From Virgifigura deserti (GTDB lineage: Bacteria > Pseudomonadota > Alphaproteobacteria > Dongiales > Dongiaceae), in assembly GCA_003576685.1 (NCBI GenBank), contig QOZR01000006.1, positions 1 through 64,000 on the forward strand: a stretch of DNA of 64,000 nucleotides, read 5' to 3'. Both the position numbers and the translations under genes were made by a program. This document shows, in pieces, positions 8,804 to 19,324 of this stretch. Position 1 is the first letter of the stretch. Every line of letters starts with the position of its first letter. The notes under the pieces were generated by a model. It made no database searches and was not told the DNA's origin. It saw only the letters and a list, made by a program, of their open reading frames with translations.

Positions 8804-10303
8804 ATGAGACCCATGCCCGGCCCCCGCCTGCTGCCCCGTCGCCTGCTCCTTGCCATCGCCTGCGTTTCGGCGCCGGCGCTGCTGGCACTCGCCCTGCTGG
8901 TGATGACGGATCGGGTGGCGGCCTGGCCGGCGCTGATCGCCGGGATCGGGACGATCGCCGGCTTGGCGCTGCTGATCCGGCCGCATCTCCTCCATCTCGA
9001 AGCAGTGGCCGACTACATCCGGTCGATGGCGGCCGACGGCGGGGTGGCCCGCGGTAAGGCGCCGCCGGTGCCCCGCGGTCCCGGCCCATCGGCGCTGGCG
9101 CCGGAGCTGAGCGACGCCGCGGCGGAGGCCGGGCACGCCTGGAACGACCGCCGCCACGAGCTCGAGGCGGTGGTGACGGCCAACGAGACGATTCTCGCGA
9201 GCCTGCCCGATCCGCTGATCATGCTGGACGACGAGCGGCGCATCGTCCGCGCCAACCACGCGGCCGAGACGCTGCTCGGCCGGTCGCTCGCCGGGCGGGA
9301 CCTGATCACCGTGCTGCGCAACCCGCCGCTGATCGAGGCCGTGGATGCGGCCCTTGTCGGCGGGCCGGGACGCGTTGTCGAGTTCTCGCTGCCGGTGCCG
9401 GTCGAGCGCGTGTTCAGTGCGCGGGTCGAGCCGCTCGCCTCGCGCATCGCCGACGGCACGGTCGCGCTGATCGCGCTGCACGACCTGACCAAGATCAAGC
9501 GCGCCGACCAAATGCGCGCCGACTTCGTCGCCAATGCGAGCCACGAGTTGCGAACGCCGCTGAGCACGCTGCTCGGCTTCATCGAGACGCTGCGAGGGCC
9601 GGCGCGGGACGATGCCGAGGCGCGCGACCGGTTCCTGACGATCATGCACGACCAGGCGTCGCGGATGGCCCGCCTCGTCGCCGACCTCTTGTCGCTGTCG
9701 CGCATCGAGCTGAACGAGCACAGCCCGCCGACCGGCCGCGTCGATCTGGCGCACACCCTGCGCAGCGTCGCCGATACGCTGCAGTTCAAGGCGGCGGAGA
9801 AGAGCGTGACCATCCGGATCGCGCCGGACCTCACCGAGCTGCCGCCCGTCTGCGGCGACGCCGACGAACTGGCACAGGTCTTTCAGAACCTTGTCGACAA
9901 CGCGGTGAAGTACGGCCGAGGCGGCTCGACCGTCCGCGTCGAGGGACGGGCGATACCGGCGGGATCATTCGGGGACGCTTCAAGACCGCAGGCCGACCGA
10001 TCGATCGCGGCACCGCGGCGCGTCATCGGCGATGCGGTCGCCATCTCCGTCAGCGACGAGGGTGAAGGCATCGCGCGCGAGCATCTGTCGCGGCTGACCG
10101 AGCGATTCTATCGCGTCGACACCGCAAGATCGCGCGATCTCGGCGGGACCGGGCTCGGCCTCGCCATCGTCAAGCATATCGTCAACCACCATCGCGGGAC
10201 GCTCGAGATCGAGAGCACTGTCGGCAAGGGCAGCCGGTTCACGGTCCTTCTTCCGGTCGCGGGGGAGAAGATTCCTGCGTCTGCCCCGGCATCTCAACAA
10301 TGA
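8804..10303 (+). CDS. phoR: Phosphate regulon sensor histidine kinase PhoR
   Basis: The sensor kinase for phosphate limitation, partner of PhoB encoded at the end of this locus. It has two N-terminal membrane helices (LLLAIACVSAPALLALALLV and WPALIAGIGTIAGLALLI), a PAS domain (about 125-225: ASLPDPLIMLDDERRIVRAN), a HisKA domain with the phosphorylated His247 in NASHELRTPLS, and an HATPase domain with N-, G1- and G2-type boxes (FQNLVDNAVKYG, SDEGEGI, GGTGLGLAIVKHI). An extra loop of about 30 residues lies between the N box and G1 box. No ribosome site is obvious; a TTG at 8792 or ATG at 8813 could be used instead. Confidence 0.93.
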   Translation: MRPMPGPRLLPRRLLLAIACVSAPALLALALLVMTDRVAAWPALIAGIGTIAGLALLIRPHLLHLEAVADYIRSMAADGGVARGKAPPVPRGPGPSALAPELSDAAAEAGHAWNDRRHELEAVVTANETILASLPDPLIMLDDERRIVRANHAAETLLGRSLAGRDLITVLRNPPLIEAVDAALVGGPGRVVEFSLPVPVERVFSARVEPLASRIADGTVALIALHDLTKIKRADQMRADFVANASHELRTPLSTLLGFIETLRGPARDDAEARDRFLTIMHDQASRMARLVADLLSLSRIELNEHSPPTGRVDLAHTLRSVADTLQFKAAEKSVTIRIAPDLTELPPVCGDADELAQVFQNLVDNAVKYGRGGSTVRVEGRAIPAGSFGDASRPQADRSIAAPRRVIGDAVAISVSDEGEGIAREHLSRLTERFYRVDTARSRDLGGTGLGLAIVKHIVNHHRGTLEIESTVGKGSRFTVLLPVAGEKIPASAPASQQ

Positions 10304-10649
10304 CCGGCGAAGGTCTGGACCAATGCGGTGAAACGTCCATGATCCGGCCGCCACGAGGCGTCGCGGGATGTTAACCATTACCTTCGCGGGACATGCGACA
10401 GGCGAATACGGCCTATGCGCGCCCTATCCTCTTGTCATCATTGGAAAGACCCCTCCACATACCCGCTGCCGCCGTCATTAATCATTAATGCAGCTGCAAA
10501 CGCAGTATGCCGCGCTGCGTCATAAAACTGTCACTGCTCTGTAGTATTTTTAACGCCGTCCCTGAGTAGGTTCGCTCGCGTCGGCGGAGGCCTGCTTTGC
10601 TCTATCGGCTTCCGGCCATGACTTTTGGACCCCAACGGGAGATCGTCAG
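10304..10649. other. phoR-pstS intergenic region
   Basis: About 346 bp without a gene. The second half is AT-rich compared with the surroundings and contains the Pho box at 10515-10534 and a run of TAATCATTAATG. This is the promoter region of the pst operon; nothing else is recognised in it. Confidence 0.7.
10515..10534 (+). promoter_or_regulatory. Pho box (PhoB binding site) upstream of pstS
   Basis: CTGCGTCATAAAACTGTCAC holds two 7-base half sites, GCGTCAT and CTGTCAC, whose starts are 11 bases apart, matching the direct-repeat pattern of alphaproteobacterial Pho boxes. It lies 115 bp before pstS on the same strand. PhoB and PhoR are both encoded in this locus, so regulation by phosphate is expected. 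Confidence 0.75.
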
Positions 10650-11675
10650 ATGAAACAAACTCTCGCCATCGCGGCACTGGCCACGCTGGCCTTTGCGGCA
10701 TCGGCCGAGGCGCGCGATCAGATCCGCGTCGTCGGATCGAGCACGGTATATCCTTTCACCACGGCTGCTGCCGAGCGGTTCGGCCAGAGCGGCGAGTTCC
10801 CGACGCCCGTCGTCGAGTCGACCGGGACAGGCGGCGGCTTCAAGCTGTTCTGCGCCGGCGTCGGCGTCGACCATCCGGACCTCTCGAACGCGTCCCGCGC
10901 GATCAAGCCGTCGGAAGTCGAGATGTGCGCCAAGAACGGCGTCGACGAGATCACCGAGATCAAGGTCGGCTATGACGGCATCGTCCTCGCCAACTCGAAG
11001 CAGGCCGAGCAGGTGGAGTTCACGGTCGAGCAGATCTGGCAGGGGCTGGCCAAGGAAGTCCCGGTCGACGGCGAGATCGTGCCGAACCCCTACCGGAACT
11101 GGAGCGACATCGACCCGTCGCTGCCGGATACCAAGATCGAGGTGCTGGGTCCGCCGCCGACCTCCGGCACGCGCGACGCCTTCGTCGAGCTGGTGATGGA
11201 AGTCGGCTGCGAGTCCTTCCCGGAAGTCGAGGCGCTGGACGAGGACCGCATGGAGCAGGTCTGCAAGACCATGCGCGAGGACGGTGGCTTCGTCGAGGCC
11301 GGCGAGAACGACAATCTGATCGTGCAGAAGCTGGACGCCAACAAGGCGGCGTACGGAATCTTCGGCTTCAGCTTCCTGGACCAGAACGCCGACAAGCTTC
11401 AGGGCAGCCTCGTGAGCGGCGTCGAGCCGACCTATGAGAACATCGCCGACGGCTCCTACCCGGTGTCCCGTCCGCTGTTCATCTATGTGAAGAACGCGCA
11501 TGCGGGCGTCATTCCGGGCATCCAGGAGTTCATCGACGAATACACCAGCGAGCGGGCCATGGGCGAGGACGGCTACCTCGCCGACAAGGGCCTGATCGCC
11601 TTGCCGGAGGAGGAGTATGAGCAGGTTCGCGAGAAGGCGACCAGCTTGACCCCGATGGCAACCGCGAGCAACTAA
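10650..11675 (+). CDS. pstS: Phosphate ABC transporter substrate-binding protein PstS
   Basis: Periplasmic high-affinity phosphate receptor. A Sec signal peptide (MKQTLAIAALATLAFAASAEA) is followed by the PstS opening IRVVGSSTVYPFT, the phosphate-contacting ESTGTGGGFKLFC segment and a PPPTSGTRDAFVEL loop. Length of 341 residues is normal. GGGAGA precedes the ATG. It is first in the pstSCAB-phoU-phoB series and is preceded by a Pho box, so it should be strongly induced on phosphate starvation. Confidence 0.96.
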   Translation: MKQTLAIAALATLAFAASAEARDQIRVVGSSTVYPFTTAAAERFGQSGEFPTPVVESTGTGGGFKLFCAGVGVDHPDLSNASRAIKPSEVEMCAKNGVDEITEIKVGYDGIVLANSKQAEQVEFTVEQIWQGLAKEVPVDGEIVPNPYRNWSDIDPSLPDTKIEVLGPPPTSGTRDAFVELVMEVGCESFPEVEALDEDRMEQVCKTMREDGGFVEAGENDNLIVQKLDANKAAYGIFGFSFLDQNADKLQGSLVSGVEPTYENIADGSYPVSRPLFIYVKNAHAGVIPGIQEFIDEYTSERAMGEDGYLADKGLIALPEEEYEQVREKATSLTPMATASN

Positions 11676-11690
11676 GGCGCGGGATTCGCG

Positions 11691-11717
11691 CGACGGCCGG
11701 ACCGGCTCCGGCCGTCG
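11691..11717 (+). terminator. Strong stem-loop between pstS and pstC
   Basis: CGACGGCCGG (11691-11700) pairs perfectly with CCGGCCGTCG (11708-11717) around a 7-base loop, followed by TTCCTTT. It probably stabilises the pstS message or attenuates read-through, giving more receptor than permease; such hairpins are common after binding-protein genes. Confidence 0.65.
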
Positions 11718-11751
11718 CTTCCTTTCACCAAACGATTCGGCTTTCCTGCCC

Positions 11752-13134
11752 ATGCAGCTTACGATTCTCGCCACCACGCTTCTGCTGCTGACCTTGATCG
11801 GCTTCTATCTCGGTCGGAGCCGCGCGGTCGCGTCGGCCGGCGGAAACCGGCGGCAGCTGCATTCTCTGCCTGGCTATCACGGAGTCTATGTCGCGCTGTG
11901 GTGCGGGCTGCCGGCCCTCTTCATCGTCGCCCTTTGGCTCGTCGTCGAGCCGCATGTCATCGAAGCGCTTGTCCTCAGCGGCCTTCCCGAGGGCATGACG
12001 GATGTCGGGCCCGGGCAGCTCAGCCTCCTGATCAACGAAATCCGGAACGCCGCGAACGGCGTCTCGTTCTTCGGCGAACCCAACCCGGCCGTGGTCGCGG
12101 CGGCCGAACGATACAACGCATTGCATCAGATCGGCTTCGCCGCCATGGGCGTGGTCGCCGCTGCCGCCGCAATCGGCGGCCTTGCCTGGGCACGCCGGCG
12201 GATCGCGCCAAACATGCGGGCGCGGAACCGCGTGGAGAAGGCGATCATGGCGATTCTGATCGTGCTGTCGACGATCTCCGTCCTGACCACGATCGGCATC
12301 GTTCTGTCGCTGCTGTTCGAATCGATCCGCTTCTTCTCGCGCGTTCCGGTCACCGAGTTCCTGTTCGGCCTGCAGTGGAGCCCGCAGACGGCGATCCGCG
12401 AGGACCAGGTCGGCAGCTCCGGCGCGTTCGGCGCGGTGCCGCTCTTCGCCGGGACGATGCTCATCACCCTGATCGCCATGTGCGTCGCGGTGCCGGTCGG
12501 CCTTCTGTCGGCGATCTATCTGGCCGACTATGCGAGCCCTCGCGTGCGCTCGGTCGTCAAGCCGGTGCTCGAGGTGCTCGCGGGGATCCCAACGGTCGTC
12601 TATGGCTTCTTCGCCGCCCTGACGGTGGCGCCCTTCGTCCGCGACGCAGGCGCGAGCGCCGGGCTCGACGTGGCCTCGTTCAGCGCGCTCGCCGCCGGCC
12701 TGGTCATGGGCATTATGATCATTCCCTATGTCTCGTCGCTCTCCGACGATGTGATGAACGCGGTGCCCCAGACATTGCGCGACGGCTCCTACGCGCTGGG
12801 CGCGACGAAATCGGAGACGATCCGGCAAGTGGTGTTTCCAGCCGCCCTGCCGGGCATCGTCGGCGCCATCCTTCTCGCGGTGTCGCGCGCGATCGGCGAG
12901 ACGATGATCGTGGTGATGGCCGCCGGCCTGGCGGCGAACCTGACCGCCAACCCGCTGGAGGCGGTGACCACCGTCACGGTGCAGATCGTGACGCTGCTGG
13001 TCGGCGATCAGGAGTTCGACAGCGCCAAGACCCTGGCCGCCTTCGCGCTCGGCCTTCTTCTCTTCTGCGTCACGCTCATCCTCAACATCATCGCCTTGCG
13101 CGTGGTCCGCAAATACAGGGAAAAATATGACTGA
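11752..13134 (+). CDS. pstC: Phosphate ABC transporter permease PstC
   Basis: Inner-membrane channel subunit. The 460-residue protein has the long N-terminal extension typical of alphaproteobacterial PstC (an extra membrane helix at about 3-22, a further pair near 40-65 and 125-145, then a periplasmic part), followed by the six-helix permease core with the EAA loop TLRDGSYALGATKSETIRQV and ALPGIVGAILLAVSRAIGET. Its stop overlaps the pstA start by 8 bases, so the two subunits are translationally coupled. Confidence 0.95.
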   Translation: MQLTILATTLLLLTLIGFYLGRSRAVASAGGNRRQLHSLPGYHGVYVALWCGLPALFIVALWLVVEPHVIEALVLSGLPEGMTDVGPGQLSLLINEIRNAANGVSFFGEPNPAVVAAAERYNALHQIGFAAMGVVAAAAAIGGLAWARRRIAPNMRARNRVEKAIMAILIVLSTISVLTTIGIVLSLLFESIRFFSRVPVTEFLFGLQWSPQTAIREDQVGSSGAFGAVPLFAGTMLITLIAMCVAVPVGLLSAIYLADYASPRVRSVVKPVLEVLAGIPTVVYGFFAALTVAPFVRDAGASAGLDVASFSALAAGLVMGIMIIPYVSSLSDDVMNAVPQTLRDGSYALGATKSETIRQVVFPAALPGIVGAILLAVSRAIGETMIVVMAAGLAANLTANPLEAVTTVTVQIVTLLVGDQEFDSAKTLAAFALGLLLFCVTLILNIIALRVVRKYREKYD

Positions 13135-14443
13135 TATCGCCCGAGAAGGACATCGGGGGCGGCCGGCCGCGCAGCATGCGGACCTGTCGCAGGCGAGGCT
13201 TCGCCGCCGCTATGCCGCCGAGCGCCGGTTCAAGCTGTACGGCGTGCTCGCGATCTGCCTCGCCATCGGGGTGCTCGGCATTCTGCTGTTCAGCGTGGTG
13301 AGCAAGGGCTACACCGCCTTCGTCAAGACCGAGATCGGCCTCGACGTCTATTTCGACCCGGAGGAGATCGATCCCGAGGGCACGCGCGACCCGGCCGTGC
13401 TGGCGGACGCGAACTACGACCGCGTCATCCGCGACGCCTTCGAGCGCACCTTTCCCGAGGTGAGCGAGCGGCGCGAGCGGCGGGCGCTCAGCGACCTGGT
13501 CAGCTCGGGCGCCTGGCTCGTCCTCCGCGATCGCGTCCTCGAGGACCCGTCCGTCATCGGCACCACGGAGCGCGTCTGGTTTCGCGCCTCGGACGATGTC
13601 GACATGCTCATGAAGGGCTATATCCCGCGCGACGTGCCGGAGACGGCGCGACGGGTGTCGGACGCACAGATCGCCTGGATCGACGCGCTCGACGAAGCCG
13701 GGCAGGTCGGCACCCGCTTCAACCTGGACTTCTTCACCGCCGGGGACAGCCGCGAGCCGGAGCTCGCCGGCATCTGGGGCGCGGTGGTCGGCACCTTCCT
13801 GACGATGGTGGTGACCCTCGTCCTGTCCTTCCCGCTCGCCGTCGCGACCGCCGTCTATCTCGAGGAGTTCGCGCCGAAGAACCGCTGGACCGACCTGATC
13901 GAGGTCAACATCAATAATCTCGCCGCGGTCCCGTCAATCGTCTTCGGCCTGCTCGGCCTCGCGGTTTTCCTGGGATGGTTCGGGCTGCCGCGGTCCGCGC
14001 CGCTGGTGGGCGGCATGGTGCTCGCGCTGATGAACCTGCCGATCATCATCATCGCCGGCCGCGCATCCTTGAAGGCAGTACCGCCGTCGATCCGCGAGGC
14101 GGCGCTGGCGGTCGGCGCCTCGCGCCTGCAGGTGGTGACGCATCATGTCTTGCCGCTGGCCATGCCCGGGATTCTCACCGGCACGATCATCGGCATGGCC
14201 CATGCGCTGGGCGAGACGGCGCCGCTGCTGATGATCGGCATGGTCGCCTTCATCGTCGACATTCCCAGCGGCTTCACCGATGCGGCGACCGTCCTGCCGG
14301 TCCAGATCTTTCTGTGGGCCGACAGCCCGGAGCGCGCCTTCGTGGAGAAGACCAGCGCCGCGATCATCGTGCTGCTGGGATTCCTGGTCATCATGAACGC
14401 GCTTGCCGTGATCCTGCGGCGGCGCTTCGAACGACGCTGGTAG
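13127..14443 (+). CDS. pstA: Phosphate ABC transporter permease PstA
   Basis: Second channel subunit. After a first membrane helix (LYGVLAICLAIGVLGILLFSV split at its edge) there is a periplasmic insert of about 160 residues rich in charged residues, which makes this PstA (438 residues) much longer than the enterobacterial form; this is usual in alphaproteobacteria. The permease core then carries the EAA loop SIREAALAVGASRLQVV and the LAMPGILTGTIIGMAHALGE helix. It overlaps pstC and is followed nine bases later by pstB. Confidence 0.95.
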   Translation: MTDIAREGHRGRPAAQHADLSQARLRRRYAAERRFKLYGVLAICLAIGVLGILLFSVVSKGYTAFVKTEIGLDVYFDPEEIDPEGTRDPAVLADANYDRVIRDAFERTFPEVSERRERRALSDLVSSGAWLVLRDRVLEDPSVIGTTERVWFRASDDVDMLMKGYIPRDVPETARRVSDAQIAWIDALDEAGQVGTRFNLDFFTAGDSREPELAGIWGAVVGTFLTMVVTLVLSFPLAVATAVYLEEFAPKNRWTDLIEVNINNLAAVPSIVFGLLGLAVFLGWFGLPRSAPLVGGMVLALMNLPIIIIAGRASLKAVPPSIREAALAVGASRLQVVTHHVLPLAMPGILTGTIIGMAHALGETAPLLMIGMVAFIVDIPSGFTDAATVLPVQIFLWADSPERAFVEKTSAAIIVLLGFLVIMNALAVILRRRFERRW

Positions 14444-14452
14444 GAGAAAAGG

Positions 14453-15310
14453 ATGATGGTGATGGACCGGTCCAATCGTGCGACGGCGCCCACTGCGCCG
14501 GCGCCTGGGGCCCAGGCTGAGGCCACCGCTGAGGCCACCGCCGGGGTCTATGGCCCGCTCAAGATTTCCGCACAGGGCGTCGACGTGTTCTACGGCGACA
14601 AGCAGGCGCTGAAGCAGGTCGACCTCGATATTCACGAAAACCAGGTGACGGCGCTGATCGGCCCGTCGGGCTGCGGCAAATCGACCTTCCTGCGCTGCCT
14701 CAACCGGATGAACGACGTGATCGAGAGCGCCCGCGTTCGCGGCACCATCCTGCTCGACGGTCAGAACATCTATGACCGGGATCTCGATGTGGTGACGCTG
14801 CGCGCCCGCGTCGGCATGGTCTTTCAGAAGCCGAACCCGTTTCCGAAGTCGATCTATGACAATGTCGCCTACGGGCCGCGCATCCACGGCATCGGGTCGG
14901 GCAAGGCGGAGCTCGACGAGATCGTCGCGACGAGCCTGGAGCGGGCGGGCCTGCTGAAGGAGGTCAAGGACCGCCTGCACGAGCCGGGCACCGGACTGTC
15001 GGGCGGCCAGCAGCAGCGGCTGTGCATCGCCCGGGCGATCGCCGTGAACCCGGACGTGATCCTGATGGACGAGCCCTGCTCGGCGCTCGACCCCATCGCC
15101 ACGGCGCGCGTCGAGGAGCTGATCGACGAGCTGCGCGAGAACTACACCATCGTTATCGTCACCCACTCGATGCAGCAGGCTGCCCGCGTGTCCCAGCGCA
15201 CGGCGTTCTTCCATCTGGGCGAGCTGGTCGAGGTCGGCGACACCGAGCAGATCTTCACCAGCCCGCGCGACGAGCGCACGCAGGGCTACATCACCGGCCG
15301 GTTCGGCTGA
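14453..15310 (+). CDS. pstB: Phosphate ABC transporter ATP-binding protein PstB
   Basis: The ATPase of the Pst importer. Walker A is GPSGCGKST, the Q-loop is [12 protein letters not shown], the ABC signature is LSGGQQQR, Walker B is [12 protein letters not shown], and the H-loop His is in IVTHSM. About 35 extra N-terminal residues rich in Ala and Thr precede the conserved start at [18 protein letters not shown] sits just upstream of the ATG. It is fourth in the pst operon. Confidence 0.97.
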   Translation: MMVMDRSNRATAPTAPAPGAQAEATAEATAGVYGPLKISAQGVDVFYGDKQALKQVDLDIHENQVTALIGPSGCGKSTFLRCLNRMNDVIESARVRGTILLDGQNIYDRDLDVVTLRARVGMVFQKPNPFPKSIYDNVAYGPRIHGIGSGKAELDEIVATSLERAGLLKEVKDRLHEPGTGLSGGQQQRLCIARAIAVNPDVILMDEPCSALDPIATARVEELIDELRENYTIVIVTHSMQQAARVSQRTAFFHLGELVEVGDTEQIFTSPRDERTQGYITGRFG

Positions 15311-15342
15311 GGCGCAGCCGACCACACTTCACCGGAGGAACA

Positions 15343-16095
15343 ATGCCGATCGCAACGGATCACATCGTCAAATCCTTTGACGATGAATTGAAGCATCTGA
15401 ACCAGATCATCACGCAGATGGGCGGCCTCGCCGAAGCGCAACTGCAGACGGCGATCGAGGCGCTGATGCGGCGCGACACGGACCTCGCCGGCCAGGCGGT
15501 GCAGAACGACGCGCGGATCGACGAGCTGGAGCGTCAGGTCGACAGCCTCTCGGTCCGCATGCTGGCGCTGCGTCAGCCGATGGCGCAGGACCTCCGCGAG
15601 GTGGTCGCGGCACTGAAGATCTCGAGCGACCTCGAGCGCATCGGCGACTATGCCGCCAACGTCGCCAAGCGCGCCATCGCACTGGCGCAGACGCGGCCGA
15701 TGCGGCCGGCCCATGTCATCCCGCGGATGGGGCGCATGGTGCAGGCGATCATCAAGGACGTGCTCGACGCCTACATCGACCACGACGCGGAGAAGGCGGT
15801 CGCCGCCTGGGAACGCGACGAGGAGGTGGACGAGATGTACACCAGCCTGTTCCGCGAGCTGCTGACCTACATGATGGAAGACCCGCGGAACATCAGCCCC
15901 TGCACGCATCTGCTGTTCATCGCGAAGAACATCGAGCGCATCGGCGACCATGCGACCAACATCGCCGAGCTCGTCTATTTCCTGGTCCATGGACGGGAGA
16001 TCGAGGCGGTGCGGCCGAAGGGCGACACCACGAGCTTCGCCCTGGTGACACCGCCCAATGGTGATGGAACAGATCAGGCCAAGAGCAAGGAGTAG
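15343..16095 (+). CDS. phoU: Phosphate signalling protein PhoU
   Basis: PhoU links Pst transporter activity to PhoR and represses the regulon when phosphate is plentiful. The 250-residue protein has the two three-helix PhoU repeats: VDSLSVRMLALRQPMAQDLRE-type and ISSDLERIGDYAANVAKRAI in the first, and NISPCTHLLFIAKNIERIGDHATNIAE in the second, each with the E/D-x3-D metal-cluster pattern. The ATG follows CGGAGGAACA. It lies 32 bp after pstB and 6 bp before phoB. Confidence 0.96.
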   Translation: MPIATDHIVKSFDDELKHLNQIITQMGGLAEAQLQTAIEALMRRDTDLAGQAVQNDARIDELERQVDSLSVRMLALRQPMAQDLREVVAALKISSDLERIGDYAANVAKRAIALAQTRPMRPAHVIPRMGRMVQAIIKDVLDAYIDHDAEKAVAAWERDEEVDEMYTSLFRELLTYMMEDPRNISPCTHLLFIAKNIERIGDHATNIAELVYFLVHGREIEAVRPKGDTTSFALVTPPNGDGTDQAKSKE

Positions 16096-16101
16096 AGAGA
16101 G

Positions 16102-16791
<690 letters not shown>

Positions 16792-16799
16792 GTCGGTCC

Positions 16800-16866
16800 C
16801 CATCCTTCGACAGGCTCAGGATGAGGGGTAGATGAAATCCTCATGGTGAGCCTGTCGAACCATGAG
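16800..16866. repeat. Two intergenic palindromes of the CATGAGG / TTCGACAGGCTCA type
   Basis: Two adjacent inverted repeats fill the space between the convergent phoB and macro-domain genes: CATCCTTCGACAGGCTCAGG with its flanks, and CCTCATGGTGAGCCTGTCG followed by AACCATGAGG. The same family recurs at 38941-38973. They probably act as bidirectional terminators; they are a dispersed repeat seen widely in alphaproteobacteria. Confidence 0.7.
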
Positions 16867-16886
16867 GGCCGGTACTCGGCCCGCAA

Positions 16887-17426
16887 TTACGACAACTCCG
16901 CCAACGCCTTCCGGTAAGTCGCGGCGACCTCTTCGCCGAAGCAGGCGAAGATCACCTCTTCGAGATTCGTGGCGGCGACTTCGCGCGCCACCGTCGTCAC
17001 CGCGATGCGGGTCGCGCGCTCCAGCGGGAAGCCGTAGATGCCCGTGGAGATCGCGGGGAAGGCGATGGATTTCAGGCCGTGCCGCTCGGCGAGCGACAGG
17101 CTGTTGGCATAGCAGGCGGCGAGCTGGTCGTCCTCGCCCTCTTCGCCGCCCTGCCAGACCGGCCCCACCGCATGGATCACATGGCGCGCTTTCAGCCGAT
17201 AACCCGCCGTGATCCGCGCCTCGCCGGTCGGACAGCCGCCGATCCGGCGGCATTCTTCCGCCAGCTCCGGCCCCGCGGCGCGATGAATGGCGCCGCAGAC
17301 GCCGCCGCCCGGCGCCAGCTCGCTATTGGCGGCATTGACGATCGCGTCGACCTCGAGCCGTGTGATGTCGCCCTCCACGACCGAAAGGCGTGCCGCCTCC
17401 GGGGGCGTCCCTGAGGCAGAGGCCAT
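16887..17426 (-). CDS. Macro-domain protein (O-acetyl-ADP-ribose deacetylase type)
   Basis: Macro domains bind ADP-ribose and this subgroup removes acetyl or ADP-ribosyl groups. The whole 179-residue protein is one macro domain: [57 protein letters not shown], and [15 protein letters not shown]. The Asn pair in VNAANS and the GGGVCGAIH loop are the usual ligand and catalytic region. Its ATG overlaps the stop of the pyrophosphatase gene by one base (TGATG), so the pair is translationally coupled. Confidence 0.9.
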   Translation of the reverse strand: MASASGTPPEAARLSVVEGDITRLEVDAIVNAANSELAPGGGVCGAIHRAAGPELAEECRRIGGCPTGEARITAGYRLKARHVIHAVGPVWQGGEEGEDDQLAACYANSLSLAERHGLKSIAFPAISTGIYGFPLERATRIAVTTVAREVAATNLEEVIFACFGEEVAATYRKALAELS

Positions 17427-17956
17427 CACTCGGCCTTCGCGCGCTCGATCGCCTCGGCGATCAGCTTGGTCGCCTCGTCCGCCTCGGCCCAGCGCGCCAC
17501 CTTGGCCCATTTGCCCTTCTCCAGGTCCTTGTAGTGGGTGAAGAAGTGGGCGATCTGCTCGATCAGGATGTCCGGCAACTGCCGGTAGGAGGCGACGTTA
17601 CGATAGAACGGATGCAGGTCGTCGACCGGCACCGCCAGGATCTTCTCGTCCATCCCGGCCTCGTCCTCCATCATCATCGCGCCGATCGGGCGCGAGCGGA
17701 TCACGACGCCGGGCACCACCCGGGTCGGGCCGACGACCATGATGTCGCACGGGTCGCCATCGGCCGAGAGCGTGTGCGGGATGAAGCCGTAATTGGCGGG
17801 ATAGGACATCGAGGTGTGCAGGAAGCGATCGACGAACATCGCGCCGGACGCCTTGTCCAGCTCGTACTTCACCGGCTCGCCGCCGAGCGGAATTTCGATG
17901 ATGGCGTTGAGGTCCCAGGGCGGGTTCCGCCCGATCGGAATCTTCGACACATCCAT
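17426..17956 (-). CDS. ppa: Inorganic pyrophosphatase (family I)
   Basis: Hydrolyses pyrophosphate from biosynthetic reactions. The family signature D-x-D-P-x-D is present as D66-G-D68-P-C-D71, with upstream KYELDK and VDRFL and downstream PVDD. Length of 176 residues is normal for the bacterial soluble enzyme. The ATG at 17956 is preferred over one eight codons upstream because CGGAGAT lies eight bases before it. It is first of a two-gene unit with the macro-domain protein. Confidence 0.96.
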   Translation of the reverse strand: MDVSKIPIGRNPPWDLNAIIEIPLGGEPVKYELDKASGAMFVDRFLHTSMSYPANYGFIPHTLSADGDPCDIMVVGPTRVVPGVVIRSRPIGAMMMEDEAGMDEKILAVPVDDLHPFYRNVASYRQLPDILIEQIAHFFTHYKDLEKGKWAKVARWAEADEATKLIAEAIERAKAE

Positions 17957-18013
17957 GATTGGATCTCCGTTGGTCATGCTAGCGCGCCCACGGGCACGCT
18001 TCAAAAGTTAATA

Positions 18014-19324
18014 TTAGGGTGTCGGCTGTGCGAGCGGGCGGGTTCCGGGAAAGCGCCGCATCATCCAGAGCAGCAGCAGCAGCCCCGGAATCGCCACGAC
18101 CGTCGAGATCACGAAGAACGAGACCCAGTCGACATTGTCGGCCACCCAGCCGCTCGACGAGGACAGAAGCGTCCGGCCGAAGGCCATGAAGGACGAGAAC
18201 AGCGCATATTGCGTCGCCGTGTAGGCGACGTTGCAGAGCACCGACAGATAGGCGACGAAGGCGGCCGAGCCCATGCCGCCGGACAGGTTCTCGATCCCAA
18301 TGGTCAGGGTCAGCAGGCCGAGATCCGCGCCGGCGGCTGCCTGGACCGCGAACATCAGGTTCGACACCATCTGCAGAATGCCGCAGATCAGCAGGGCCTG
18401 CAGGACGCCGTAGCGACCGACGATCGCGCCGCCGATGAAGACGCCGAGCAGCGTCGCGACCAAGCCGAAGATCTTGCTGACGCTGGCGATCTCCGCCTTG
18501 GTGAAGCCGATCTGGACATAGAAAGGATTGGCCATCACCCCGGCGAAGGCGTCGCCGAACTTGTAGAGCAGGATGAAGGCGAGCACGAGCAGCGCCTCGC
18601 GCACGCCGCGCCGAGTGAAGAATTCGGCGAAGGGTTCGATGACGGCCTCGCGCAGCACGGCGACGGGGCCACGCCCGGGCTCTTGTGATGTCGCCTCGCG
18701 CCGGGGTTCGGGGCTCAGCAGCGCCGTCGCCAAGCCGATCAGCATGAGCGCCGCCATCGCCGCATAGACCCAGAACCAGGACACCTCCGCGGCCAGGAAC
18801 AGCGCGCCGGCGCCGCTCGCCAGCAGGCCGATCCGATAGCCGAACTGCGTCACCGCCGCTCCGGCGCCCTGTTGATGCTCCTCCAGGATCTCGATGCGGT
18901 AGGCGTCGATCACGATGTCCTGGCTCGCCGAGAAGAACGAGACCAGGAGGGCGGCGAGCGCGGTCCAGAGCGGCGCCTCGGCGGGCCGCGTCGCGCCCAG
19001 GAAGAGGATCGAGCCGATCAGCGCCGCCTGGATCGTCAGCATCCAGGACCGCCGCCGGCCGAGCGCCCGGGTCAGCAGCGGGATCGGCGCCCGGTCGATC
19101 AGCGGAGCCCAGAGAAACTTGAAGGCGTAAGGCGTGCCGACCAGGGCGAACAGCCCGATCGTGGTCAGCGTGACGCCTTCCTCGGTCAGCCAGATCGACA
19201 GGGTCGACAAAGTGAGCAGCAGCGGCAGGCCGCTCGCGAAGCCCATCAGCAGGACGATCAGCATCCGGCGGTCGCGATAGACCGACGCCGCATCGAGCCA
19301 GGTTTTGCCGGGTGCGGTCGTCAC
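18014..19324 (-). CDS. AmpG-like major facilitator permease
   Basis: A 436-residue integral membrane protein with twelve predicted helices, related to AmpG, which imports anhydro-muropeptides for cell-wall recycling. Diagnostic features are the start LMGFASGLPLLLTLSTLSIWL, FLWAPLIDR in the first cytoplasmic loop, SASQDIVIDAYRIE, and the later FGDAFAGVMANPFY. The central loop (about 208-225) is polar and variable. Translation starts at GTG. The substrate cannot be fixed from sequence; muropeptide is the family expectation. Confidence 0.85.
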   Translation of the reverse strand: MTTAPGKTWLDAASVYRDRRMLIVLLMGFASGLPLLLTLSTLSIWLTEEGVTLTTIGLFALVGTPYAFKFLWAPLIDRAPIPLLTRALGRRRSWMLTIQAALIGSILFLGATRPAEAPLWTALAALLVSFFSASQDIVIDAYRIEILEEHQQGAGAAVTQFGYRIGLLASGAGALFLAAEVSWFWVYAAMAALMLIGLATALLSPEPRREATSQEPGRGPVAVLREAVIEPFAEFFTRRGVREALLVLAFILLYKFGDAFAGVMANPFYVQIGFTKAEIASVSKIFGLVATLLGVFIGGAIVGRYGVLQALLICGILQMVSNLMFAVQAAAGADLGLLTLTIGIENLSGGMGSAAFVAYLSVLCNVAYTATQYALFSSFMAFGRTLLSSSSGWVADNVDWVSFFVISTVVAIPGLLLLLWMMRRFPGTRPLAQPTP

